This document shows positions 18,483 through 28,145 of a stretch of 50,340 bases of DNA, piece after piece; the stretch's first letter is position 1; every line of letters begins with the position of its first letter. The stretch is from an uncultured Luminiphilus sp. (lineage in GTDB: Bacteria; Pseudomonadota; Gammaproteobacteria; Pseudomonadales; Halieaceae), in the NCBI GenBank assembly GCA_938084055.1, contig CALKDK010000018.1, positions 119,116-169,455 on the forward strand. Reading direction: 5' to 3'. The notes under the pieces were generated by a model. The model saw only the letters and a list, made by a program, of their open reading frames with translations. It had not been told where the DNA came from and did no database searches. The position numbers and the translations under genes were made by a program.

Positions 18483-18859
18483 GTCGGGACGAGGGTCGTA
18501 GACTGCTGTTGGTAGAGGACAACGATATCAATCGTGAAATGTTGCAGCGTCGCCTGCAGCGAGCAGGCTACACCGTCATATCCGCCGCCGATGGACAGCA
18601 GGCACTGGACCAGATGCGCCAGGCGAAACCCGATCTCGTGCTTCTCGACATCAACCTTCCGGTCAAGGACGGCTGGGCGGTCGCCCGCGAGGCCAGCGTT
18701 GATCCAGTGCTGCAGTCCATACCGGTTATCGCCCTGACGGCCCACGCCATGGAGAGTGACCGTCAACAGGCCCTTGACTCAGGCTGCCACGATTACGCTA
18801 CCAAGCCTATCGACTTCCCCAATCTACTGGTCAAGATCGAGACCTTGCTGAAATCATGA
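18479..18859 (+). CDS. Single-domain response regulator (DivK/CheY type)
   Basis: A 126-residue receiver domain with no output domain. The acidic pocket VEDND, phosphoacceptor Asp57 in LLDINLP, the switch Thr in ALTAHAM and the KPID lysine motif are all present. The ATG overlaps the cyclase stop (ATGA), and its own stop overlaps the kinase start (ATGA), so the three are translationally coupled. Such proteins usually carry phosphate between a kinase and a phosphotransfer protein or act by binding; here the neighbouring kinase is the obvious donor. Confidence 0.9.
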   Translation: MSRDEGRRLLLVEDNDINREMLQRRLQRAGYTVISAADGQQALDQMRQAKPDLVLLDINLPVKDGWAVAREASVDPVLQSIPVIALTAHAMESDRQQALDSGCHDYATKPIDFPNLLVKIETLLKS

Positions 18860-20403
18860 AGTTGAAAAACAAATCGCTGAGCCTGAGGGCACGACTCTAT
18901 CTGTTCTCGGTAGCCATACTGACGCTCTTCGCCATTAACGTGGCCACCCATTTATGGGGCAGTTTTGCCCGAAGCGAAAGCCTCGTGGCCTACCGCGACG
19001 CCGCCGACGCAGCCCAGTTAATCAATGATCTGGAGCAGGGCTTGGAAGCGGCACGGCAACAGGTGCTGGTGCTGGCTACGCTGCGGGAGACCACCGATGA
19101 GCCCCTGGATAAGGCCGAGCGCGATACCGCCATGGCCGATCTCGACGCGCTGCGGCAGCGCTTGGGACGCCTCGGCGCACTGGCAGGTGAAACGACAGAC
19201 GACTACTACCGCCGCCTTTTCAACAGCGCAGCAGCGCTGCTGGGCGACTGGGAAGAGTTTTACAGCAACTACAACCGCATCAATGCCCCGCAATCGGTCG
19301 AATCACCCATCCGATACAACGATACACGCCAGAAACTGGAAGAGCTCGACCAGCGTCAGGAATTCCTGGCCATACAGCGCTCCAGCACTATTGACGGCAC
19401 CATCCGTTTAACAGACCGCATCACCGTGATCGGCTTCGTGACGACGATTGCGGTCACCATGCTACTGGTCATCCTGTTGATTCGCTCGGCCAACTCGAGC
19501 CTGCTGCGGCTGAAAACTGGTGTGCAACGGTTTGGCTCGGGCGATCTCAGCTATCGAATTGATGAAAATCGAGACGCGGGAGAGATACAGGATCTGGCAC
19601 GCACCTTCAATGACATGTCGGGAAAACTTGCCAAAGCCATTGATGAAGTCAATAGCGCGAAGGCGGATGCAGATGCGGCAAATGCTGCGAAATCCATGTT
19701 TCTTGCAAATGTAAGTCATGAACTCAGGACACCGCTTAATGCCATCATTGGTTATAGCGAAATGCTTCAGGATGAACTTGGCGATCCGGGTGAGGTGGAT
19801 CGCGACCAGGTTCAGCACGACTTGGGCACTATTATTGTTTCCGGTCGCCAGCTGCTCGGACTGATCAACGAAATTCTGGATCTCTCCAAGATTGAAACGG
19901 GGAAAATGCAGGTCAACCTGGAAGATTTTCTGCCCGTGCCTCTGGTGGTCCAGGTCTGCGATGCCCTTTCCCCCCTACTGTCCCAGCGCAATAATCGTCT
20001 CGAACTGGACCTTGCTGAAGATGGGGAAATCAGCATGTTCAGCGATGCAGGAAAGCTGCAGCAGATAGTGACCAACCTCTTCAGCAACGCCTGCAAATTT
20101 ACCGAGAACGGTGTGATCAGTGTGAGCGCCTGGGCTGACAATGACTGGTTGCTGATGTCGGTGACTGACGATGGCATCGGCATGACGGCAGAGCAACAGG
20201 GGCGGGTCTTTGAGACCTTTGAGCAGGCCGAAGTAACAACGGGCACCCAGTACGGAGGTACAGGGCTTGGCTTGGCTATTGTCCGGGATTTCTGTGTCAT
20301 GCTGGGCGGGGAGATTACTCTGAAGAGCGCCCCCGGAGAGGGGTCATGCTTCACGGTCAGGCTGCCGCTCACTGCCCCAGCGTCAGCTCCCGAAGCCGCT
20401 TGA
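18856..20403 (+). CDS. Membrane sensor histidine kinase (HAMP, HisKA, HATPase)
   Basis: A 515-residue inner-membrane kinase. One membrane helix lies at about 13-35, a periplasmic helical sensor region of about 150 residues follows, then a second helix at about 190-212, a HAMP domain, a short Ala-rich coiled coil, and the HisKA domain with phosphoacceptor His288 in VSHELRTPLNAI. The ATPase domain has its N box (NLFSNACKFTENG), G1 (DDGIGM), F box (FETFEQ) and G2 (GGTGLGLAI). No receiver domain is attached; the receivers are separate proteins encoded directly upstream. The stimulus is unknown. Its last 35 bases overlap a lipoprotein gene on the opposite strand. Confidence 0.92.
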   Translation: MKLKNKSLSLRARLYLFSVAILTLFAINVATHLWGSFARSESLVAYRDAADAAQLINDLEQGLEAARQQVLVLATLRETTDEPLDKAERDTAMADLDALRQRLGRLGALAGETTDDYYRRLFNSAAALLGDWEEFYSNYNRINAPQSVESPIRYNDTRQKLEELDQRQEFLAIQRSSTIDGTIRLTDRITVIGFVTTIAVTMLLVILLIRSANSSLLRLKTGVQRFGSGDLSYRIDENRDAGEIQDLARTFNDMSGKLAKAIDEVNSAKADADAANAAKSMFLANVSHELRTPLNAIIGYSEMLQDELGDPGEVDRDQVQHDLGTIIVSGRQLLGLINEILDLSKIETGKMQVNLEDFLPVPLVVQVCDALSPLLSQRNNRLELDLAEDGEISMFSDAGKLQQIVTNLFSNACKFTENGVISVSAWADNDWLLMSVTDDGIGMTAEQQGRVFETFEQAEVTTGTQYGGTGLGLAIVRDFCVMLGGEITLKSAPGEGSCFTVRLPLTAPASAPEAA

Positions 20404-20899
20404 GGGCTTCCTCACGCTTTTCCAGATCCTCAGAAATCGCTTTGTTCAGAGCGTCCAGGGCCTCAATGCGTCCCTCCAGGGTTTGCACAGCCGCCAACGC
20501 CAAAATCATCACCTCGGCTCGCTCATCAACCCCGCTGGCACCACCCTCTCCGGTCGCGATGCTCGCCTCCGTCATAAGCGCAACAAAAGCCGCTCCCACG
20601 TCGGCCTCCCGCTGGGCTTCCGAACCACCACTCTCGCGGTGACGCTCAAAATAAATGGCAGCCTGTTCGTAATCCCTAGCCGCCAGCGCGCGGACGCCTC
20701 GATCAAAATAATTCTCCTCTGGCACCGCCAGCGCCTCACAGTCACAGGGAGCAATGGGCTGGGGCTCGGGGAGATTGAGTTCTACCGCGGTCACCTCTTG
20801 CTCAGGCTGGGTGGCGGTGGGCTCTGGGGATGCGCAGCCGGCAAGCAGTATCATCGTCGCTACCGGTAATGCAAAGCGTGAAAAGGAATCAGGCGACAC
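20369..20899 (-). CDS. Predicted lipoprotein with a short TPR-like helical region
   Basis: A 176-residue protein of unknown function. It has a lipoprotein signal (ALPVATMILLAGC) followed by a Pro/Glu-rich linker, a helical part resembling a tetratricopeptide unit (FDRGVRALAARDYEQAAIYFE) and a charged C-terminal coiled coil (LEKREEALKRLRELTLGQ). The GTG at 20899 gives the signal peptide at the very start and has AAGAAG seven to ten bases upstream; the longer frame from 21013 would overlap lysS. Its end overlaps the histidine kinase gene tail to tail by 35 bases. Acidic and coiled-coil content suggests an envelope partner protein, possibly for the sensor, but this is inference. Confidence 0.7.
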   Translation of the reverse strand: MSPDSFSRFALPVATMILLAGCASPEPTATQPEQEVTAVELNLPEPQPIAPCDCEALAVPEENYFDRGVRALAARDYEQAAIYFERHRESGGSEAQREADVGAAFVALMTEASIATGEGGASGVDERAEVMILALAAVQTLEGRIEALDALNKAISEDLEKREEALKRLRELTLGQ

Positions 20900-20957
20900 A
20901 GTTGGACTCTTCTTAGCTTTGGCCGAGGATAGCACTGCGTTCCCGCAGCGACCAGAG

Positions 20958-22466
20958 CTAATCCTCTGGGCGCATATGGGGAAACAGTAGAACATCGCGT
21001 ATAGATGCGGCATCGGTCAGCAGCATTACCAAACGGTCAATACCAATCCCCTCCCCTGCGGTGGGCGGCATGCCATATTCCAGCGCCCGCACGTAATCGT
21101 GGTCAAAGTGCATAGCCTCCTCGTCGCCACTGTCTTTCTCAGCAACCTGGGCATTGAACCGCTCGGCTTGATCCTCAGGATCGTTCAACTCGCTGAAACC
21201 ATTCGCAATTTCCCGTCCACCGACAAAAAATTCGAAGCGATCGGTAATGAACGGGTCGTCATCATTGCGCCGTGCCAGGGGTGATACCTCAGTGGGATAG
21301 GCTGTAATAAAGGTCGGCTGCTCCAGCCGCTGCTCCACCGTACTCTCAAAAATTTCAATCTGCACTTTGCCAAGACCCCAGGATGGTTTTATCTCGATAC
21401 CAAGGCCTGTGGCGATTTCTACCGCTGCCGGCAGCGATCCAAGCTGTTCATCTCGCAGTTCAGGATTATATTTCTTGATGGCCTCAAGAACCGTCAGACG
21501 CTCAAACGACGAGGCAAAATCCAGCTGCAGATCCCCATAAGGCACGGTTGTCGAGCCCACGAGCTGTTCTGCCAAGCCGCGTACAAGTAACTCCGTCAGA
21601 TCCATGGCGTCATTGAAATTCGCATAGGCCCAGTAGAATTCAAGCATCGTGAACTCCGGATTATGACGGGTCGACAGGCCTTCGTTACGAAAATTTCGAT
21701 TTATCTCATAGACCTTCTCAAAACCGCCCACCGTGAGGCGTTTCAGATAGAGCTCGGGCGCGATACGCAAATACATGGGCATATCGAGGGCGTTATGGTG
21801 CGTTACAAAAGGCTTGGCCGCGGCGCCACCGGGTATGGGGTGAAGCATCGGCGTTTCAACCTCCATAAATCCGCGCTCATCAAGGAAGCGACGGATAAAA
21901 CTGATGACCGCTGAACGCATCCTGAATAGATCACGACTCTGTGGATTTACAATCAGGTCAACGTAGCGCTGGCGGTAACGCGTCTCCTGGTCAGCCAGGC
22001 CATGGTACTTGTCCGGCAGCGGGCGCAGTGCTTTGGTCAGCAAGCGGGCACTTTCCATATTAATGTACAAGTCACCCTTACCACTCCGATGCAACGGGCC
22101 TGTCGCCGCAACGATATCACCGAGATCCCAACCTTTGATCGCTTCCAACGTCTCAGGGTCAAGCACCTTGCGATTGACATACAGCTGTATGCTGGACGAT
22201 CCGTCCTGTATCAACAGGAAGGCACCCCGGTTCCGGATAAGGCGCCCAGCAACCGAAAAAACCTCATGTCGGGCCTCCAGATCCTCCTTGCCAGCCTCGG
22301 CAAAGTCGCGCTGCAACGTGTCAGCAACCGCCGTCCGACGAAAATCATTTGGAAAAGCCTGACCCCTGTCACGCAGTGCCGATAATTTGGCACGGCGCTC
22401 GGCAATCAGCTTATTTTCATCAACAGAACTGACTGCACCTGCACCACTATCGTCCGAATCGCTCAT
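20958..22466 (-). CDS. lysS: Lysyl-tRNA synthetase, class II
   Basis: Charges tRNA-Lys with lysine. The N-terminal OB-fold anticodon-binding domain (about residues 70-180) precedes the class II catalytic core with motif 2 ([15 protein letters not shown]) and motif 3 ([12 protein letters not shown]). At 502 residues it is full length and ends [10 protein letters not shown], typical for LysS. It lies 25 bases after prfB, the usual prfB-lysS order. It starts at ATG 22466. Confidence 0.97.
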   Translation of the reverse strand: MSDSDDSGAGAVSSVDENKLIAERRAKLSALRDRGQAFPNDFRRTAVADTLQRDFAEAGKEDLEARHEVFSVAGRLIRNRGAFLLIQDGSSSIQLYVNRKVLDPETLEAIKGWDLGDIVAATGPLHRSGKGDLYINMESARLLTKALRPLPDKYHGLADQETRYRQRYVDLIVNPQSRDLFRMRSAVISFIRRFLDERGFMEVETPMLHPIPGGAAAKPFVTHHNALDMPMYLRIAPELYLKRLTVGGFEKVYEINRNFRNEGLSTRHNPEFTMLEFYWAYANFNDAMDLTELLVRGLAEQLVGSTTVPYGDLQLDFASSFERLTVLEAIKKYNPELRDEQLGSLPAAVEIATGLGIEIKPSWGLGKVQIEIFESTVEQRLEQPTFITAYPTEVSPLARRNDDDPFITDRFEFFVGGREIANGFSELNDPEDQAERFNAQVAEKDSGDEEAMHFDHDYVRALEYGMPPTAGEGIGIDRLVMLLTDAASIRDVLLFPHMRPED

Positions 22467-22491
22467 AGCTTTTGACCTTTCCGACCTTCGA

Positions 22492-23587
22492 TCAAAGCCC
22501 CTTTTTCAGGGACGCCTCTATAAATTTGTCCAGGTCGCCATCCAGTACAGCCTGGGTATTACGGGTTTCCACCTGGGTGCGGAGATCCTTTATCCTGGCA
22601 TCATCAAGCACGTAGGAACGTATCTGGCTGCCCCAGCCTATATCTGCCTTGGTGTCTTCAAGCGCCTGCTTGTCTGCCGATCGCTTCAAAACTTCCAACT
22701 CATAGAGCTTTGCACGCAACTGCTTCATTGCGTTGTCTTTATTCTGGTGCTGGGAACGCTCGGTCTGGCAACTGACTACGGTATTCGTTGGTTCGTGGGT
22801 AATACGCACCGCGGAGTCTGTTGTGTTGACGTGCTGGCCACCTGCTCCGGAGGATCTATAGGTATCGACACGCAAGTCGGCTGGATTGATTTCAATTTCG
22901 ATCTTGTCATCAATTTCCGGCGAGACAAACACTGAAGCGAAGGAGGTATGACGACGACCACCACTGTCAAAGGGTGATTTCCGGACCAGGCGATGCACAC
23001 CCGTCTCCGTTCTTAACCAACCAAAGGCATACTCACCCTCAAACTGGACAGTGGCACTTTTCAGGCCGGCCACCTCCCCCGCCGAGGCTTCCACTACGGT
23101 GGCCTTGAAGCCCTTGCTTTCGCCCCAGCGCAGGTACATGCGCAACAGCATTTCTGTCCAATCCTGCGCTTCGGTCCCGCCCGAACCCGACTGCACATCG
23201 AGATAGGCATTGTTGGCGTCCATATCCCCGGAGAACATTCGCCTGAACTCCAGCTTTTCGAGTTGCGCGACCAGTCCTTCAATATCCTCGCTTACCGCAT
23301 CCGCCGTCTCGGTATCGTCCTCGGCAACGGCCATCTCCAGCAGGTCGTGGGCATCTGTGCTGCCCTGCTCGAGGTCATCAATGGTTCTCACCACAACTTC
23401 GAGGGAAGCACGTTCCCGGCCCAACTCCTGGGCCCTGTCAGGCTGCTCCCAAACGCTGGGCTCTGAGAGTTCCAGCTCTACCTCTGCCAGCCGATCCTTC
23501 TTCTCAGCATAGTCAAAGATACCCCCTGAGCACATCGATACGGGCGCGGATATCCTTGATCTGGTTAAAAAGAGGGGCGACTTCCAC
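22492..23587 (-). CDS. prfB: Peptide chain release factor 2, expressed by programmed +1 frameshift
   Basis: RF2 terminates translation at UGA and UAA. The first 24 codons (from GTG 23587, ending in VLRGYL) run into an in-frame UGA at 23515-23513, and a +1 shift continues as DYAEKKDRL, giving about 364 residues, the family length. The SPF anticodon-like tripeptide lies in VRKSPFDSG and the catalytic GGQ in [10 protein letters not shown] simple gene caller would report only the 3' frame and miss the N-terminus. The start codon is chosen by homology to known RF2 N-termini; its ribosome binding site is weak. Confidence 0.95.
23512..23527 (-). promoter_or_regulatory. RF2 autoregulatory +1 frameshift site
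   Basis: On the minus strand the sequence is AGG-GGG-TAT-CTT-TGA-C, the conserved RF2 site: an internal Shine-Dalgarno-like AGGGGG three bases before the slippery CTT, then UGA followed by C. Low RF2 slows termination at the UGA and raises the frameshift, giving autoregulation. Confidence 0.95.
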
Positions 23588-23696
23588 AGTGTTCTCGCGA
23601 TTCGTTACAAATGGGGCGGAGAGTCTAACCAAGGCGCCTCTGGAGTACCAGCGCCCCAGGGATATTCGGCTATCCCAGCCGGCGTGATAAGGGCGG

Positions 23697-25424
23697 TCAA
23701 GGTTCCGGCCATAGGTGCCGCACCAGCAACTGCAGTCGACGGTCCCCACGGTAAGTATTGATGTCCAACTGATACACCGCCCGCACCCGGCTCGCCTTGT
23801 CGTTGGGCCATTGCCCACGATCGATATTGAAGGCAATAGCATCAAAAACCTTTCCTGCGGCACCCAGCGACAGCTTCAAGTGTTTTTCCTTGAGCAAACG
23901 CTGGCTATGCAGCGCAAAACTGCCCTCAAAAAGTGGCAGGGGAAAGTGCTGCCCCCAGGGTCCAGCCTCGGCAATGGCCTGGGCAGCGGCAAGTGTCAGG
24001 TCATCGCTCGCCAGTTCCCCGTCAGTTTCAAGCGTGGCTTCGGGAGGAAGGTGGCCCAAGGCCACTGCAACCGCGGTGTCGAAAGCCTTTTCAAATTTTG
24101 GTAAATCCCCGGCCGCGAGGCTCAGGCCAGCCGCCATCGCATGGCCGCCAAACTTGGCAATTAATCCTGGGTGGGTAGCCGCCACATGATCAAGTACATC
24201 ACGAATGTGAACACCATCGATAGAACGTCCAGAGCCTTTGAGCTCCCCCTGCCCCGCATCGGCAAAAACAATAACCGGCCGGTGGTAGCGCTCGCGAAGA
24301 CGCGCAGCGACAATGCCCACTACGCCCTGGTGAAATGCCGGGTTATACACGCAAAGCCCGAAAGACAGCGCCGTTCCCCCAATTTCCAGACTGTCGAGCT
24401 GGGCCAGGGCCTCCTCTTGCATGCCCGCCTCTATATCCCGGCGTTCACGGTTGAGATCCTCCAACTGCTGCGCTTTGGGGCGCGCTTCAAATGCAGATTG
24501 CGCCAACAAGCACTCGACGCCGATCGCCATATCATCGAGGCGGCCTGCGGCATTGAGCCTGGGACCCAACACAAAGCCCAGATCGGTGCTGACCAAATCG
24601 TCAGCTTCCCGGCCGGCGACTTCCAGCAGTGCGTCAATGCCCGGCCGGGCGCGGCCCGCGCGAATACGGGACAGGCCGGCGGCGACCAAAATACGATTGT
24701 TTCTATCGAGGGGTACCACATCGGCGACAGTACCCAGGGCAACAAGATCGAGCACATCACCGAGGTTTGGCGGTTCAATGCCCGTGGTTTTAAACCAGTC
24801 CCGATGGCGTAACTCCGCTCGCAGGGCGGTCAGGACATAGAACATGACCCCCACGCCTGCCAGGCATTTACTGGGAAAGCCACAGCCTGGCTGATTTGGA
24901 TTGACGATCACGTCGGCCATGGGCAGTTCAGCTCCCGGCAGGTGATGATCCGTGATAAGGACACTGATGCCCAAACCCCGAGCGGTGACCACCCCCGCGT
25001 GACTGGAAATGCCGTTGTCCACCGTGACTATCAGGTCAGGTTCGCGTTCCGCAGCCAATGCAACGATCTCCGGCGAGAGTCCGTAGCCAAACTCGAAACG
25101 GTTGGGAACCAAAAACGACACCTCCTGGAGTCCCATTTGGCGTAAAACTGTCACGGCGAGAGCCGAACTTGTCGCTCCATCGGCATCGAAGTCACCCACA
25201 ATGACTACCCGGGCCTCCCCCTCTATGGCATCGGCCAGGAGCTCCGCGGCTTCTCGGGCGCCCTTGAGCGTGTGCGGGGGCAGGAGTCCCTGCAGGGCAA
25301 GATTGGTTTCTTCAGGTGTTGTAATACCGCGGTTCGCGAACAAACGCTGCAGTAGCGGTGGTAGCGCAGAAGACGCGAGGGCGGCGGTGATGGGGGACGC
25401 GCGTTGCCTTAGAGTGGGTACCAT
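23697..25424 (-). CDS. recJ: Single-stranded-DNA-specific exonuclease RecJ
   Basis: RecJ degrades single-stranded DNA 5' to 3' in recombination, base excision and mismatch repair. The DHH phosphoesterase motifs are visible: GDFDADGATSS, VTVDNGISS and ITDHHLPG, followed by the DHHA1 part (KFGGHAMAAGLSL) and the C-terminal OB-fold. At 575 residues it is normal length. The ATG overlaps the thrC stop (TGATG), so it is translationally coupled to the threonine genes. The order thrC-recJ-prfB-lysS matches that of Pseudomonas. Confidence 0.96.
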   Translation of the reverse strand: MVPTLRQRASPITAALASSALPPLLQRLFANRGITTPEETNLALQGLLPPHTLKGAREAAELLADAIEGEARVVIVGDFDADGATSSALAVTVLRQMGLQEVSFLVPNRFEFGYGLSPEIVALAAEREPDLIVTVDNGISSHAGVVTARGLGISVLITDHHLPGAELPMADVIVNPNQPGCGFPSKCLAGVGVMFYVLTALRAELRHRDWFKTTGIEPPNLGDVLDLVALGTVADVVPLDRNNRILVAAGLSRIRAGRARPGIDALLEVAGREADDLVSTDLGFVLGPRLNAAGRLDDMAIGVECLLAQSAFEARPKAQQLEDLNRERRDIEAGMQEEALAQLDSLEIGGTALSFGLCVYNPAFHQGVVGIVAARLRERYHRPVIVFADAGQGELKGSGRSIDGVHIRDVLDHVAATHPGLIAKFGGHAMAAGLSLAAGDLPKFEKAFDTAVAVALGHLPPEATLETDGELASDDLTLAAAQAIAEAGPWGQHFPLPLFEGSFALHSQRLLKEKHLKLSLGAAGKVFDAIAFNIDRGQWPNDKASRVRAVYQLDINTYRGDRRLQLLVRHLWPEP

Positions 25425-26827
25425 CAGGTCGGAATAGTTTCGACCATGTACCGCTGCACGGCATCAAGGTCATTGGGCAACACTGTGAATTTTTCAGGCC
25501 GCGCAAAAAGGTCAGCCAGGTGAGGTGGTAATGCCGGCTCCTCGGCAATACCGCTGGCGGCTACTGCTGCAGGAAACTTGGCGGGGTGTGCCGTTGCCAG
25601 GGTAACCATCGGATTACCACCGCTCTGCCGGCTGTCCCGGGCTGCAAAGGTTCCAATAGCACTGTGCGGGTCCAACATGTAAGCACATTGCCGCCATACG
25701 CGCCCAATTTCCTCGCAGGTTTCGTCATCAGAAACACAGCAACTACTGAACAGGCTTCGCGCACGGGTCATGGCTGACTCCGACAACTGAATGGCGCCAC
25801 CCTGGAAAGCCTGCATCAGCCCCTGTACTGCAGTGCCATTCCGGTCGTACAAATCGAACAACAGCCGCTCAAAATTAGACGAGACGGTAATATCCATACT
25901 GGGTGATATGGAGTGCTCCAGCGAACGGCGAGCGTACTCCCCCGAGGTCAGAAGTCGATGCAGCACATCGTTTCGGTTGGTCGCAATAACCAGTTGATCG
26001 ATCGGCAAACCCATGGACCGCGCAAGGTAACCGGCAAAAATGTCCCCAAAATTTCCCGTCGGCACCGAGAAATTGACCGCCCTGTCGGGTCCACCCAGGG
26101 CAACAGCCGCATAAAAATAATAGACAATCTGGGCCATAATTCGCGCCCAGTTGATCGAGTTAACCGCCACCAGTGAACGGTCCTCAGGGAGGAATCCGGC
26201 GCCCACAAAGCTCGATTTCACCATGGCCTGACAGTCATCAAAGTTACCCTTAACCGCCAGGTTATGTACGTTCGAATCGTTCACCGTAGTCATCTGGCGA
26301 CGCTGGACTTCAGATACGCGCTCATGGGGATGGAGAATAAAGATATCGATGTACTGACAATGTCGACAGCCTTCAATAGCCGCAGAACCCGTATCACCCG
26401 ATGTCGCGCCCATGATCACAACGCGCTCCTGCCGACGCTCCAACACAAAATCGAGCAAACGCCCAAGAAGCTGCAGGGCAAAATCCTTGAATGCCAGCGT
26501 CGGACCGTGAAAAAGCTCCAGCACCCACTGGTTCGTGTCGAGTTGGCGCAGTGGCGCTACAGCATCATGCCGGAAAGACGCGTAGGCCCCATCTATCAGG
26601 CGTCTCAAGTCTTCGTTGTCAATGGAACCCTCAACAAAGGGCTGGAGAATCTCAAAGGCAAGGCTTGGGTAATCCATGGACCGCATCCCACGAATTTGCC
26701 CCATGGAAAACTGCGGCAACCGCTCGGGCACGTAGAGCCCACCATCCGATGCCAGACCGGCCAACAGCACACCCTCAAAATCCAGTGTAGGGGCATCTCC
26801 GCGGGTGCTGATGTAATTGATCGGCAC
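25424..26827 (-). CDS. thrC: Threonine synthase
   Basis: Converts O-phosphohomoserine to threonine with PLP. The start region INYISTRGDAPTLDFEGVLL, the PLP lysine in TLAFKDFALQ, the phosphate-binding SVPTGNFGD and the substrate-region GATSGDTGSAA identify it. I start at GTG 26827 because AGGAGG (26834-26839) sits six bases before it; the longer frame at 26842 would start with TTG inside that site. This gives 467 residues. It follows hom after one base and overlaps recJ. Confidence 0.95.
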   Translation of the reverse strand: MPINYISTRGDAPTLDFEGVLLAGLASDGGLYVPERLPQFSMGQIRGMRSMDYPSLAFEILQPFVEGSIDNEDLRRLIDGAYASFRHDAVAPLRQLDTNQWVLELFHGPTLAFKDFALQLLGRLLDFVLERRQERVVIMGATSGDTGSAAIEGCRHCQYIDIFILHPHERVSEVQRRQMTTVNDSNVHNLAVKGNFDDCQAMVKSSFVGAGFLPEDRSLVAVNSINWARIMAQIVYYFYAAVALGGPDRAVNFSVPTGNFGDIFAGYLARSMGLPIDQLVIATNRNDVLHRLLTSGEYARRSLEHSISPSMDITVSSNFERLLFDLYDRNGTAVQGLMQAFQGGAIQLSESAMTRARSLFSSCCVSDDETCEEIGRVWRQCAYMLDPHSAIGTFAARDSRQSGGNPMVTLATAHPAKFPAAVAASGIAEEPALPPHLADLFARPEKFTVLPNDLDAVQRYMVETIPT

Positions 26828-26828
26828 G

Positions 26829-28145
26829 TCAAGCCTCCTCAAAACTTTCCACGCGCAGGGTGGTTACCCCGCCCTGCAGTGCTGACAGCGCAGCTATATC
26901 TGCCACTGCCGATTCAATCTGCCTACCCGTTACGGTATCGGTCAACATGACAACCGTCACGTGGCTTGAATCAGCTTTGGGTGGGCGCTGGATAAGCGAT
27001 TCAATGCTGATGCCACTGTCCCCGAGCAACCGCGTAATTTCAGCCATCACACCAGGTCGATCCGCTACTACCAGGCGCAGGTACCACGCGCAGGTAACAT
27101 CGCCGGGAAGCACCACGGGCAGGCTTCTCAGGTCTGAGGTCGGAATACCGAGGATGGGTATCGGGTCAGCAGGTGCCCGGGAAAGTACACGCCCCAGATC
27201 AAGTAGATCCCCGCACACCGCGGACGCGGTTGGCAGTGAACCAGCCCCCGGCCCCGTGAGCACGATCTCGCCCACGGCATCGGCTTCAATCATCACCGCA
27301 TTGAGCACACCGTCGACACGGGCTATTTGTTTTGTGGCAGGTACCAGGGTGGGATGCACGCGCAGGTCAAGGCCATCGGATTGCCGTCTGGCAATACCAA
27401 GGTGCTTGATGCAGTAACCCAGTTCCCGGGCAAAATCGATATCCACTGGGGCAACCCGGTCGATTCCCTCCGTAAATGGGCCATCCCTGTCCAGCGGCAC
27501 CCCAAAGGCCAGCGATGCCAAAATGACCAGCTTGTGGGCAGCATCCGTGCCATCGACATCAAAAGTGGGGTCGGCCTCTGCATAACCCAGCGCTTGGGCT
27601 TCTGCCAGAACATCAGCAAAACTCCGGCCAGCACTCGCCATCTCTGTAAGAATGAAGTTTCCTGTGCCATTTATAATTCCGACTATGCCGGAAATCGAGT
27701 TGGCAGCGAGTGCTTCACGAAGTGTTTTAATCACGGGGATACCACCCGCAACCGCAGCCTCAAACCTCAGGGCAAGACCCCTCTCCTCGGCCATGGCGGC
27801 CAGTTTATTACCGTGCTCTGCCATTAGCGCCTTATTGGCGGTGACCACATGCTTGCCCTGCTCGAGAGCCTCTTCAACAAGTGTCCTGGCAACGGTGGTA
27901 CCCCCTATGAGCTCAACAACGATATCTATGTCGGGATCCCGAACCACATCAAAAATATCCCTGCTGACGCGGCGACTCCCGACATCACACCCCGGATTAT
28001 CCCGCCGTGCGCCGATATGGGTGAGTTCAAGGTGGGCACCGCAGCGCTGGCGGATCAATCCTCCATGGGTATTGAAAATATTAACCACGCCACTACCCAC
28101 GGTACCCAGGCCGCAAAGGCCTATACGCTGACCACCGACTGCCAT
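26829..28145 (-). CDS. hom: Homoserine dehydrogenase
   Basis: Reduces aspartate semialdehyde to homoserine. The N-terminal Rossmann motif GLCGLGTVGSGVV, the catalytic segment NGTGNFILTEM and a C-terminal ACT domain (VADRPGVMAEITRLLG) for threonine feedback are visible. At 438 residues it is the monofunctional, ACT-containing type. The ATG at 28145 overlaps the upstream aminotransferase stop; a GTG one codon earlier is also possible. No aspartokinase is fused. The operon order alaC-hom-thrC-recJ supports the assignment. Confidence 0.95.
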   Translation of the reverse strand: MAVGGQRIGLCGLGTVGSGVVNIFNTHGGLIRQRCGAHLELTHIGARRDNPGCDVGSRRVSRDIFDVVRDPDIDIVVELIGGTTVARTLVEEALEQGKHVVTANKALMAEHGNKLAAMAEERGLALRFEAAVAGGIPVIKTLREALAANSISGIVGIINGTGNFILTEMASAGRSFADVLAEAQALGYAEADPTFDVDGTDAAHKLVILASLAFGVPLDRDGPFTEGIDRVAPVDIDFARELGYCIKHLGIARRQSDGLDLRVHPTLVPATKQIARVDGVLNAVMIEADAVGEIVLTGPGAGSLPTASAVCGDLLDLGRVLSRAPADPIPILGIPTSDLRSLPVVLPGDVTCAWYLRLVVADRPGVMAEITRLLGDSGISIESLIQRPPKADSSHVTVVMLTDTVTGRQIESAVADIAALSALQGGVTTLRVESFEEA

